This document shows positions 11,940-22,852 of a stretch of DNA of 64,000 nt, in pieces. The stretch is from the NCBI RefSeq assembly GCF_026914185.1, contig NC_070561.1, positions 7,316,001-7,380,000 of the forward strand, written 5' to 3'. The position numbers and the translations under genes are program-made. Source of the DNA: Puccinia triticina. Lineage: Eukaryota > Basidiomycota > Pucciniomycetes > Pucciniales > Pucciniaceae. The notes under the pieces were generated by a model, which was not told where the DNA came from, did no database searches, and saw only the letters and a program-made list of their open reading frames with translations. How positions within the stretch are numbered: position 1 is the first letter of the stretch; the number at the start of each line of letters is the position of its first letter.

Positions 11940-12784
11940 TGCAAGGGTGCTGATGAGGCTGCCTTCCTGACTAATGCTGAGGGGATGAGAGTAACACTAA
12001 GAAAAAAGAAGAAAAGGTGTGGCTGATTTCTGCTTTATCTTAGGAGCTAGTACTATGAGCTTAACTACTGACTACTGAGGGTAAGAGAGTTGGAGCAATG
12101 GTTGAAAAAGGGGGGGGGGAAAGCAATGGGGAATGGTTCAATGGCAATGGGTTGATGAGAATGGGCACTTATAATTTCTGTATCTAAAATTATCTATAAA
12201 TTCTGCATGGGGTACAAGTAAGGGGAGGGTGAAGACAGTTCTTATAGTAAGGAGGGATGAGCACAGACAATGAGGAGTTCTGGCTATGGGAAGGAAGGTT
12301 TGTACAAATAAGGAAGAGTGATGTGAACATAGTAACAGTATGTAATGATGAACAATGCTGAAAGGGGAATGCTGGTTATGGGAATAAAAGAATGTACTAA
12401 TGGGGAAGAGTGATGAGAACATAGTAACTACTTGTAATGATGAGCACTACTGAAAGAGGTAAGCACAGATCCAATGATGTAAGGTGTACAATAGGCATAG
12501 TACATAATGAGAAATGTATGTAAAGAGTTTAGTATGTGAGAATAAATATGTAAAAGGAATTTACTGTAATGATTCAAGTAGGTTACTAATGAAATGAGTA
12601 TTGTAACTAATGAAGAATGTAGGTTGTCTGTAAGTCTTATATCCTTTATAACTACTGGACCATTGAAGATAAGGGGGTACTATGTATGAGTGACTATAGG
12701 TAAAATTTGGCGTAGAATCTGAATATGCAATAATAATGAGGTATTTGTGAAGGGTTATGGGGAAATGGGCAATGTACTGATGAA
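11940..12784. repeat. gene-free AT-rich stretch with degenerate ~92-bp repeats
   Basis: No gene is seen. Between about 12251 and 12460 a unit containing GAAGAGTGATG and AATGATGA recurs two to three times at about 92-bp spacing. A G10 run lies near 12110. Confidence 0.35.
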
Positions 12785-13250
12785 TCCAAGTTTATTAAAG
12801 ACACAGTTTTATCTGAATTGTAAAAAAAAAGATCAAGGGTTCCCCCTATAAAATAACAAAAGAGAGAAAAAAAAAATCAAGGGTTTCCCCTTATGTAAAA
12901 CTTCCAAAAAATGACCGCACTAATCTCCACACAATAATGATTCAAAAAATAAAATCTCGACCTAGCCCCCCAACAACAGCAGAGCTGTGTACTCAGGCTC
13001 ACCCCCCAGCCCGCGTCTAGCGCGCGGGTCAAAAGGGATGGACATGAAGGCCCCCGGCCAGCAGCTAAGGCTACGGACCCGTGGGGGGCCCACTCTTTGC
13101 CCCTCAGACTGCGCATGTGCAACAGCGGAGGGGTTGAGGGCGATGGATAGCTGGAAGTGCAGCATCTCCAATCGCCCTGGGGAATCGATAATCTGGAACG
13201 ATGCCTCTCTTTTAAGCATTTTGTCCTTTGCTGTGTTGCTAGACCCGCCG
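12785..13250 (-). repeat. dispersed GC-cored repeat, copy 1 (minus)
   Basis: Read on the minus strand it has a GC-rich core with CCCTCCGCTGTTGCAC and a GCGCGGGCTGGGGG-like word. A tail follows with two GGGGGAACCCTTGATC-like words and GTCTTTAATAAACTTGG. The same modules in the same order occur at 51160-51560, and partly at 49330-49770. It looks like an LTR or other retroelement end (AATAAA near the tail), but no internal coding region is known. Confidence 0.5.
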
Positions 13251-13545
13251 CCGCTGTTCTCTCAACTCGCGCTGAATAAAATCCACCGTTACCTTTGCCA
13301 CAACATTGTACATATCCACCGTCGCTATCTGCAACCCACCGCCACACCACCCTATCATTGCTGTGCACGAACAAACCACCGTGGCGCAACCTGAATCAGA
13401 CTTGTACATCACATCTGCTGTTCCTTTGCCCCACATTCCTTTTCCCTGTCAATGCTTCTCCATTTTTCCGCTTCACTAACCTTTTCCAACCTTTGCAGAA
13501 AATCTCGGATGCACTCACGCCGTCCCGACCTGCAGCGCCACAGCC

Positions 13546-13681
13546 ATGCTTTCAGCTACAAACCCGAGCGGGCACTCATCCGGCCACCATCAGTATCAGA
13601 TCAACCAGTCGCCCCAGCTCTCCTCGCTCACATTCACCATCTCCATCCCTGAATCTGCAGGTCGCTCAAAGACATTATCAG
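13546..13681 (+). pseudogene. captured exon fragment of an unknown host gene
   Basis: Open from ATG 13546 through 45 codons (Ser/Gly/His-rich, then a hydrophobic TFTISIPES stretch) to a clean splice donor GGTAAGCG at 13682. It lies 50 bases upstream of the histidine-kinase fragment and left of a Helitron 3' end at 15961, which suggests exon capture. The family is not recognised. Confidence 0.35.
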
Positions 13682-13729
13682 GTAAGCGCTTTCTCAGCTG
13701 ATTAGCTTGATAATTTGTGAGGCTGACCA

Positions 13730-14671
13730 ATGAATCTTGCTTCTGCAAACATAATTTTGGTGGCTGTTACTGATACCGGCCAGGGCATCCCCGAAGCTCA
13801 ACTTGAGAACATCTTCCGTGCGTTTGAACAAGTCGGCTCTGGCAAATCACATGATGAAGCGATGTGTGAGTCGATTGGTCTCGGGCTTGCCGTCGTCGGC
13901 CGAGTTGTGCACAACATGGGTGGCCAGTTGCGGGTAGATTCAACTGTGGGCCAGGGCTCAAAGTTTAGTATCACCTTGCCTTTTGTGGTCTCGAAGAACA
14001 ACAACTCGCGTGGCGCGACTTCTGATGATTCCAGCAACGTGAAGTCAATCGGCTCGGGCTCGCTGCTAAGCAAACACACCACCAAGATGTCATCCAGTCG
14101 AGGGAGTACCGGAAGCAACCACGGCTCTGGCTCAATGGGCACATCAAGCAGCGGGATCGATGAGATCGTGGACGCGATAACTGGCGAAAGCAGCGGTTGA
14201 AATTCCTCTGAAGCTCCATATTCGCCCCGCTTGACCAGCTCCTTCCAAAACCAAAACCGAAGCGGGCCGCGCAAGTCAATCAGCTTTGGCTCAACCGAAG
14301 GGTCCAAGGGTAGCGGAAGTTCGCATTCCCTTGGTAGTAACATGAGTGGCGAGATGGCTCGTCGTCGGATCAGCTCGCCATCAAATCAGAGCCTCTCTAG
14401 CAGAGGGCTGCACGAGACACAGATGAGGCTGTCTCAAGCTACCCCCTCTTCGCCGAGGCAGATGACGACGGATCGGACGATCAAACCGCCTAAATTGCCG
14501 GCCCAAGAGGGCACTTCGAATATGGAGTCCGCAAAGTCTGAACCCCTCAAGCCCTCTCACCCGGCCTCCCAGACATCTCCTCCAAAGCCACCAAAGGAGA
14601 AAAAGAAGTCCTCCCCAAAGACCGAACGGCTCTCCATCAACACCCTCACCGACCCCGGCGAATCCGGCTGA
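13730..14671 (+). pseudogene. histidine-kinase ATPase-domain fragment plus disordered tail
   Basis: The first 80 codons hold a HATPase_c domain without its beginning: G1 box DTGQGIP, an F-box region, and G2 box GLGLAVV, followed by a GGQLRVDS strand and GSKFSITLPF closing strand. This is typical of hybrid sensor kinases that bind ATP to phosphorylate a histidine. The phospho-accepting histidine domain, N box and receiver domain are absent. A Ser/Gly/Pro/Lys-rich disordered region continues in the same frame past a TGA at 14198-14200 to another TGA at 14669-14671. The fragment is too incomplete to work. The most likely origin is transduction by the Helitron whose 3' end is at 15961. Confidence 0.7.
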
Positions 14672-15930
14672 ACTACGCTCACTCCCGCCCGTGTCAATCA
14701 TCTACTTCCTCCCGACCGTACTCGGCCTGTCAGTCCTGGCCCCGTCCAACATATCGGCGATTATCAGAAAAGTGTTTTCAAATGTGTGAAATTATATGAC
14801 TTTCTATTCCTAAGATGATCTCAAGCATTTTCGAGTTGATCATTTAGATGAAGGGATCTTGTCCTAATAATAAGTTATCAATAGCTCGACTTTTTGGTGC
14901 AATCAACACAACAGCACAAGAATAAATGTGCTGACCAATATGGGTTGACTGCAAGCAAAACTTGTGCAACTGATGCCAGTCAACATGCAAGATACCCCGG
15001 TGTAACCGCTGTTGTAGCGTTGACCAAAGACTTGACCATTTCTTTTTGCACAGTCACTGCACAGCATGCACAGTGACTGTGTGTTGAATCTTGATGAACA
15101 GAAGCCTTGAACAAAGGCTTGCATAGCACCAGTACAAGGTTCTTCAGAGCTCTCGCATATTGACTGGCATCAGTGGACCAAGTTTTTCTTGTAGTGGTTG
15201 GAGGCTTCAACTCAATTGCAGCTGTGACTCAAATCTATAAGTCAAGAAATCAAGCCTTGTTGGGGAAGGATTTGAATTTAAAGTTTCCCAAATTGTTTGA
15301 CATGAATAAAGCAACAGCAGAAAAATGATCATACAGCAAGCAGAGAAGGCAACTTAGGGATTAGAAGATTTGGCAGAAGTAAATTGACTGTGGAGGGGGA
15401 GGACTCAAGGAGGGTTAATATCTGATATTACAACCAGTGTGACAAACTCCACCTGTTAGCTGTACTGGGCAGAATGAAGTCAAGTTTGAAAAGAAAATAT
15501 GGGATAATTGATGAACCAATCATAATGCATTTATTGTGCCATAACAAGTTTGAGTCTAACAGCACATTTGATCTATGTTGATCAAGAGATAGGATGATCC
15601 ACCTGTAGTAAAATACATGAAAGCTATGAGGATAAAGAGGCCTGATTGAAATTAGATCTTCAGCCAAATATTTTATGCTTTGTTTGCTTTAATTTGCAAA
15701 CATGATCATCAATAATGTAAAATTATAGATAACAAGGCATGCCAAAAGTTTGGTGATGCTAAAATGAGTTTTTTGTTTTAATTATATGTATGGTTTTAAA
15801 CTTGTGGCCCATAATGAAACACTTTTATAAGTTTGACAGGGAATACCTGGTGAGTTCCATATTGATCAGTCATGTGCATTGGAAGATGGGGAAGAAATCA
15901 TCCTAGATATATTCTTGCTGGACCCCTGAC
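14672..15930. other. no gene; hairpin-forming segment 14960-15180
   Basis: There are no codable frames. TGATGCCAGTCAA at about 14968 is inverted at about 15162. Between them lies a near-perfect hairpin around GCACAGCATGCACAG (about 15051-15080). The rest is AT-rich and would be the body of the Helitron ending at 15961. Confidence 0.35.
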
Positions 15931-15932
15931 AT

Positions 15933-15961
15933 TGCAGCGGCGAAGCCGCCTTGGCCTCTAG
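15933..15961 (+). mobile_element. Helitron 3' terminus (hairpin + CTAG), plus orientation
   Basis: A GC hairpin (GCGGC-GAA-GCCGC) is followed by CTTGGCCT and CTAG, with T as the next host base, as Helitrons end (CTRR inserted before T). Near-identical ends lie at 31758-31790 and 34669-34697 on the minus strand. The 5' end (TC after a host A) could not be fixed; it would lie left of 13.5 kb if the captured fragments belong to it. Confidence 0.65.
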
Positions 15962-15991
15962 TATATGTAAAGAAAAGCAATAAAATACTAC

Positions 15992-16730
15992 TTATGGTTT
16001 GGAATGGAGCACCACAGCGCTCGTTTGTCCAAAAGAATCAGCTGCCGCTTGGGGGGTGTAGTTGTGCCTGCAAGTGGCATTCCAATAGCCTTCAGCAGAG
16101 AGGTTGGCCGAACGTCCAACAGGCTGAAAATGAAAGAGGTATGGGCCATTGGACATCATCTTCCACATGTCAAGCTTGTTCTGCAAGGCTTGAATCTGAA
16201 ATTGCTGCTCGGAAATTGTATCCTTGAGCTTGGCAACTTGGCTTTGATCACCCATACGTAACACCACATTTTCTTGACGTAGTTTCTCAATAGTCATGGT
16301 TGCCTTGCAAAGCTGTATGGAATAGAACTGAGTCATCGCCGTCTCTGTTTCCTTTTTCTTGCGGGCCACGGGATCATAATACGCAGCGAGGGAAGCCTCA
16401 AGGGTAGACCACGCTCAAGATGTGGAAGTGCTACTACAAGAGGCTTTTGACAGACTGGACAACATCACTGGGGATTGAATCCCTCCACCGGCGTTTTTCT
16501 TCATGTGGGACCTGTGGGGGCCGCTCTGGGAAGGGATTGAGGCATCTGGAGACAAGGGGTCACCAGGGAAGCGTAAAGGGGGAGGCAAGGTGGCCAATGA
16601 ATCCATGGAAGTGTCCGGATCATTGTTTTCATCGTTATGTTCTTCATTCTCATCGTCATCATAACCATCGGAATCTTTTGGTGACAACTGGCTGTTCTCC
16701 AACTGGTGATTGACTGGCAAAGCTGGTATT
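15992..16730 (-). pseudogene. 3' part of a SANT/Myb-type gene, cut off by the CACTA element
   Basis: Reading leftwards from 16730 the frame continues exactly from 23809-23789 across the CACTA insertion. It encodes an acidic linker (Asp/Glu-rich, about 16560-16680) and a Ser/Pro-rich stretch. A coiled-coil region full of Lys, Glu, Gln and Leu follows (about 16120-16370). The tail contains ADSFGQ and ends at TAA 15994-15992. One TGA at 16415-16417 interrupts the frame in a TCTTGAGCG context, consistent with CGA to TGA. The layout (N-terminal SANT-like domain, C-terminal coiled coil) recalls a large rust family often named Myb/SANT or NAM-associated. A role as DNA-binding partner of a transposase is possible but not shown. 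Confidence 0.6.
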
Positions 16731-17278
16731 CACTACCAACATGGATGAATGTGTGATGTTGTATATTGATCAGTATAGCGTATATTGATCAAATTATATT
16801 GATCATTTTTTTTTATTCCTCTTGATACCTTTGTCTGTGTTCCATGTTGCCTTAATACTTTTCTATAATCTCTCAACTTCACCCTGTGTTAGCTTCAAGC
16901 CACAGGAATCTTTTCCTTTTTTTCCCTGATAAAATTCATGAATTTCTACATACACCATTCTGTTCTTCCTGAAAAAAAGACATTGCAAGTTTTAGGATTA
17001 ATCCAGGGTGGCTCAGGGGTCTCAGAAATTTTGAATAGTTTTTTTTTTACTTCAACCATTGATGTTATCAGAAGTCTCCAAATCTACTTTTTGTCAAAAA
17101 AGGGAAACATTGACCCCTCACCTCTCTCAACATACCTTCCTTCCTGGGTTGTTAATTTTGTGTGACCTTAAATTTACTGAAGAGTTGGCATATCATCCTT
17201 GGTATGCTACATGCATATAAGGCATTTTGAAATTAGTTTAACATGGTTGAGCATATTTTTGTCAGGGTCTTGCCAGCA
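16731..17278 (+). repeat. left arm of the CACTA element
   Basis: It matches the reverse complement of 22853-23327 plus 23741-23788 over nearly its whole length, from the CACTA tip to GGTCTTG next to the satellite. Identity is about 90 percent or better by eye. No coding capacity. Confidence 0.85.
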
Positions 17279-18870
17279 AGAAACTACCAAATTAGTGATA
17301 TCTGGCAACCAATCACATTGTAGCTGCTACATTTGGGGGTGTTGCGATCATTCAAGGTACACAATGAATCTTTGAGGGCATTTTATCATTTTGGTACCAA
17401 TATCATGGAAGAAATACAACGCTGCGCTGAGACATAGTGGCAGAAAGGCCAAGAAATGACCAAATTAGTGATATTTGGCAACTGATCACATTGTGGCTGC
17501 TACGTTTGGGGGTTTTGTGGTCATTGAAGGTACAAGATGAATATTTGAGGGCATGTGATGATTTTGGTACCAATATCATGGAAGAAGTCCCACGCTGCGC
17601 TGAGATAAAGTGGCAGAAACACAAGAAACTCCCAAATTAGTGATATTTCGCAACTGATCAGATTGTGGCTGCTACATTTGGGGGTTTTGTGGTCATTCAA
17701 GGTACACCTTGAATCTTTGAGGGCATTTGATCATTGCAGTACCAATATCATGGAAGAAATCCCAGCCTGGGCTGAGATACAGTGGCAGGAACACCAAGAA
17801 ACTACCAAATTAGCGCCATTTGGCAACTGATCACATTGTGGATGCTACATTTGGGGGTTTTGTGGTCATCCAAGGTACACAAAGAATTTTTCGGGGAATA
17901 TGATCACATTGGTACCAATATCATGGAAGAACTCCCACACTGTGCTAAGATATAGTGGCAGAAACACCAAGAAACTACCAAATTAGTCACATTTGGCAAC
18001 TGATCAGATTGTGTCTGCTACATTTGGGGGTTTTGTGGTCATTCAAGGTACACAATGAATTCTTGAGGGAATGTGATCATCTTGGTACCAATATCATGGA
18101 AGAACTCCCACGCTGGGCTAAGATATAGTGGCAGAAACACCAAGAAACTACCAAATTAGTGATATTTGGCAACTGATCACATCGTGGCTGCTACATTTGG
18201 GGGTTTTGTGGTCATTCAAGGTACACAATGAATCTTTGGGGGCATGTGATCCTTTTGGTACCAATATCATGGAAGAACTCCCATGCTGCGCTGAGATATA
18301 GTGGAAGAAAGGCCAAGAAACAACCAAATTAGTGATAATTGGCAACTGATCACATTGTGGCTGCTACATTTGAGGATTTTGTGGTCATTCAAGGTACACA
18401 ATGAATTTTTCAGGGCATTTGATCATTTTGGTACAAATATCATGGAAGACCTCCCATGCTGCGCTGAGATATAGTGGCAGAAACACCAAGAAACTGCCAA
18501 ATTAGTGACATTTGGCGTCTGATCAGATTGTGGCTGCTGCATTTGGTGGTTTTGTGGCCATTCAAGGTACACAATGAATCTTTGAGGGAATTGGATGTTT
18601 GGTACCAATATCATGGAAGAACATTACAATATCAATTTTCAGGGCATGTGATCACTTTGGTACCAATATCATGGAAGAAATCCCATGCTGCCCCAGGATA
18701 TAGAGGCAGAAACCCCAAGAAATTACCAAATTAGTGATAATTGGCAACTGATCACATTGTGGCTGCTACATTTGGGGGTTTTGTGGTCATTCAAGGTACA
18801 GAATGAATCTTTGAGGGCATGTGATCATTTTGTTACCAATATCATGGAAGAACTCCCACGCTGCGCTAAG
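17279..18870 (+). repeat. 173-bp satellite array, forward block (about 9 units)
   Basis: A unit recurs every 172-174 bp, seen for example at CCAAATTAG 17459, 17633, 17806, 17979 and 18152. Each contains a perfect palindrome TTGGTACCAA, the word GTGGCTGCTACATTTGG, and AGATATAGTGGCAGAAAC. One unit near 18600-18660 is partly deleted and repeated. Short frames of 60-90 codons in it are by-products of the repeat. Confidence 0.93.
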
Positions 18871-19494
18871 AGTACCTTGAATGACCACAAAACCCCGTAA
18901 ATGTAGCAGCCACAATGTGATCAGTTGCCAAATATCACTAATTTGGTAGTTTCTCGGTCTTTCTGCCACTATATCCCAACACAGTGTTGGAGTCCTTCCA
19001 TGATATTGGTACCCAAATGATCAAATTCCCTCTGAGGCTTACTGTGTACCTTGAATGACCACATAACCCCCAAGTGTAGCAGCCACAATGTGATCAGTTG
19101 CCAAATATCACTAATTTGGGAGTTTCTTGGTGTTTCTGCCACTATATTTCAGCGCAGTGTGGGAGTCCTTCCATGATATTGGTACCAAGAAGATCAAATG
19201 CCCTCAGAGATTCATTAGGTACCTTGAATGACCACAAGACCCCAAAATGTAGGAGCTACAATGTGATCATGTGCCAAATATCACTAATTTGGTAGTTTCT
19301 TGGTGTTTATGCCACTATATCTCAGCCCAGGATGGGAGTTCTTCCATGATATCGATAACAAAATGATCACATGCCCTCGAACATTCATTCTGTACGTTGA
19401 ATGACCAAAGAAACCCCAAATGTAGCAGCCACAATCTGATCAGTTGGCAATTATCACTAATTTGGTGGTCCCTTGGCATTCCTGCCGCTATATC

Positions 19495-19970
19495 CAACAC
19501 TGGGTCGCTACGCTAACCATAGCGGTTAGCGTAGCGTAGCGCAGCGCGAATGCGCTATTTTTTAGCGTAGCGTTAGCGCAATTGCACGCATATGCGCTAA
19601 CTCTACGCGCACGCGGTGCGCAGCTATTTTAGCGGATAGGGTAGCGTTAGCGCAGATGCGCGCAATTGCGCTAACGCTACGCATGCAGGGCGCAAAAGAG
19701 CGCGCGCTACGCTGCGCTACAGCGCCTTTAGCAGGAAAAAAGGGCTTTTTTCCGCTAAAAGCGCTGTAGCGCAGCGCAGCGTAGCGTAGCGACTGTAGCG
19801 GCGCGCTAACGCTAACAAAGAATTGGCGCGCTGTTAGCGCCGCTGAAAATTAGCGCAGCGTAGCGGCGCTAACAGCGTGCTAACGCTATGCAAAATAGAT
19901 GGGCGCTTTTTGCCGCTACGCTAACGCGTAGCGCTGAAATAGCGTAGCGTAGCGTAGCGACCCAGTGTTG
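19495..19970. mobile_element. 476-bp MITE built from TAGCG/CGCTA words
   Basis: The terminal inverted repeats are 21 bp and perfect, opening CAACACTGGGTCGCTACG. They are flanked by CTATATC on both sides (19488-19494 and 19971-19977), which restores a satellite unit when one copy is removed. Almost the whole interior is made of TAGCG, its complement and GCGCTA in both orientations, allowing many alternative hairpins. There is no coding capacity and the superfamily is unknown. Confidence 0.85.
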
Positions 19971-21881
19971 CTATATCTCAGCGCAGTGTGGGAGTTCTTC
20001 CATGATATTTGTGCCAAAATGATTAGATGCCCCCAAAGCTTCATTATGTACCTTGAATGGCCACAAAACCCCCAAATCTAGCAGCCACAATCTGATCAGT
20101 TGCCAAATTTTTCTAATTTGGAAATTTCTTGGTGTTTCTGCCACTATAGCTTAGCGCAGTGTGGGGGTTCTTCCCTGATATTTGTACCAAAATGATCAAA
20201 TGCCCTCAAAGATTCATTTTCTACCTTGAATGACCACGAGACCCCAAAATGCAGCAGCTACAATGTGATCAGGTGCCAAATATGACTAATTTGGTAGTTT
20301 CCTGGTGTTTCTGCCACTATATCTCAGCGCAGCGTGGGAGGTCTTCCATGATATTGGTACCAAAAAGATCCAATGCCCTCAAAGATCCATCAGGTACCTT
20401 GAATGACCACAAAACCCCCAAATGTAGCAGCCACAATGTGATCAGTTGCCAAATGTCACTAATTTGGTAGTTTCTTGGTGTTTCTGCCACTATATCTCAG
20501 CGCAGTGTGGGAGTTCTTCCATGATATTGGTACCAAAATGATCACATGCACTAGAAAATTCATTGTGTACCTTGAATGACCACAAAACCCCCAAATGTAG
20601 CAGCCACAATGTGATCAGTTGCCAAATGTCACTAATTTGGTAGTTTCTTGGTGTTTCTGCCACTATTTCCTAGCACAGCGTGGGAGTTCTTACATGATAT
20701 TGGTACCAAAATTATCAAATGCCCTCAAAGATTCATTGTGTACCTTGACTGACCACAAAAATCCCAAATGTAGCAGCCACAATGTGATCAGTTGCCAAAT
20801 ATTACTAATTTGGTAGTTTCTTGGTGTTTCTGCCACTTTATCTCAGCGCAGCATGGGAGTTCTTCCATGATATTGGTACAAAAATGATCAAATGGCCTCA
20901 AGGGATCATGGTTTACCTTGAATGTCCTCAAAACGTCCAAATGTAGCAGCCACAATATGATCAGTTGCCAAGTATGACTAATTTGGTAGTTTCTTGGTGT
21001 TTCTGCCACTATATCTTGGCACAGCAAGGGAGTTCTTCAATGATATTTGTACCAAAATGATCAAATGCCCTGCAAGATTCATTGTGTACCTTGAATGACC
21101 ACAAGACCCCAAAATGCAGCAGCTACAATGTGATCAGGTGCCAAATATCACTAATTTGGTAGTTTCTTGGTGTTTTTGCCACTATATCTCAGCGCAGCGT
21201 GGGAGTTCGTCCATGATATTGGTACCAAAATGATCAAATGCACTCGAAAATTCATTGTGTACCTTGAATGACCACAAAACCCCCAAATGTAGCAGCCATG
21301 ATGTGATCAGTTGCCAAATGTCACTAATTTGGTAGTTTCTTGGTGTTTCTGCCACTATTTCCTGGCACAGCGTGGGAGTTCTTCCATGATATTGGTACCA
21401 AAATGATCAGATGCCCTCAAAGATTCATTGTGTACCTTGACTGACCACAAAACTCCCAAATGTAGCAGCCACAATGTGATCAGTTGCCAAATATCACTAA
21501 TTTGGTAGTTTCTTGGTGTTTCTGCCACTTTATCTCAGCGCAGCATGGGAGTTCTTCCATGATATTGGTACAAAAATGATCAAATGGCCTCAAGGGATCA
21601 TGGTTTACCTTGAATGTCCTCAAAACGTCCAAATGTAGCAGCCACAATATGATCGGTTGCCAAGTATGACTAATTTGGTAGTTTCTTGGTGTTTCTGCCA
21701 CTATATCTTGGCACAGCAAGGGAGTTCTTCCATGATAATGGTAAAAAAGCAATCAAATGCCCTCAAGGATTTATCGTGTACCTTGAATGACCACAAAACC
21801 CCCAAATGCAGCAGCCAAAATCTGATCTGTTGCCAAATGTCACTAATTTGGAAATTTCTTGGTGTTTCTGACACTATATCT

Positions 21882-22355
21882 TGAGAGATTTTCAGTCAGA
21901 GAAAGGGGTTTGATGTGGTGAGAGTTTCAATCTTGAGGGTTCTTGAGATTGGACCAAGGAGCAAAGGTTGGTCTGAGTAGTTTGGGCTCTGACTTGATGC
22001 TTTATTTCAAATCATAGGGGCAGAATATATGTAGTCACAACCAGAGAGCCCCCTTGCAAGATACAAAGGGGTCCTAGGAAAGTAGAACAAACAAAACAAT
22101 AAAAGTGTACACTACAAAGATTAGTAGCATACCCAGTGAACAGGATAAATGAAACTAGCAGAATGCTAGAGTGACAACAGGATAATAAAACTAGCAGACT
22201 ACTAGAGTGAAGATAAAACTACCAAGACAGTAGAATGAAAGAAAAAAACATAAGTTGAGTGATCAATAAACATTAAAACTACTTAAAATAAGCAGAGTGA
22301 TAATGATTGAAGATATTGAGACTTGTGAGCGGAAGTAGAGCCTAGAATTCTGACG
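21882..22355. mobile_element. solo LTR inside the satellite
   Basis: It is 474 bp, starting TGAGAG and ending TGACG (CA mutated to CG), with a perfect 5-bp duplication TATCT at 21877-21881 and 22356-22360. Internal degenerate repeats of about 38 bp contain AAACTAGCAGA. The related full-length element is not in the window. Confidence 0.65.
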
Positions 22356-22852
22356 TATCTTAGCGCAGTGTAGGAGTTCTTCCATGATATTGGTACCAAA
22401 ATGATGACATGCCCTCAAAGATTCATTGTGTACCTTGAATGACCACAAAACACCCAAATGCAGCAGCCACAATCTGATCAGTTGCCAAATGTCACTAATT
22501 TGGTAGTTTCTTGGTGTTTCTGCCACTATATCTTTGCGCAGCGTGGGATTTCTTCCATGATATTGGTACCAAAATGATCAAACGCGCTGAAAGATTAATT
22601 GTGTACCTTGAATGACCACAAAACCCCCAAATGTAGCAGCCACAAAGTGATCAGTTGCCAAGTATCACTAATTTGGTAGTTTCTTGGTGTTTCTGCGACT
22701 ATATCTCAGCGCAGGCTGGGAGTTCTTCCATGATATTGGTACCACAATGATCAAATCCCCTCAAAGATTCAGTGTGTACCTTGAATGACCGCAAAAGCCA
22801 CAATGTGATCAGTTGCCAAATGTCACTAATTTGGTAGTTTCTTGGTGTCAAG

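Larger units (their letters stand above)
18871..22852 (-). repeat. 173-bp satellite array, inverted block (about 17-18 units)
   Basis: The same monomer as in the forward block switches strand at 18870/18871 in mid-unit. The block is interrupted by a 476-bp element (19495-19970) and a 474-bp solo LTR (21882-22355). Higher-order duplication is visible: the segment around 20780-21030 recurs at about 21480-21750. Confidence 0.93.

Noticed and set aside
12138..12422. 94-codon minus-strand frame rich in Ser and His
   Set aside because: It is produced by the degenerate 92-bp repeats; no domain and no splice or start support.
17279..22852. Tandem repeats that might be a CRISPR array or many small genes
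   Set aside because: Units are 173 bp without unique spacers of constant size, the block inverts in the middle, and the small open frames all read the same repeat. It is a satellite inside a CACTA element.
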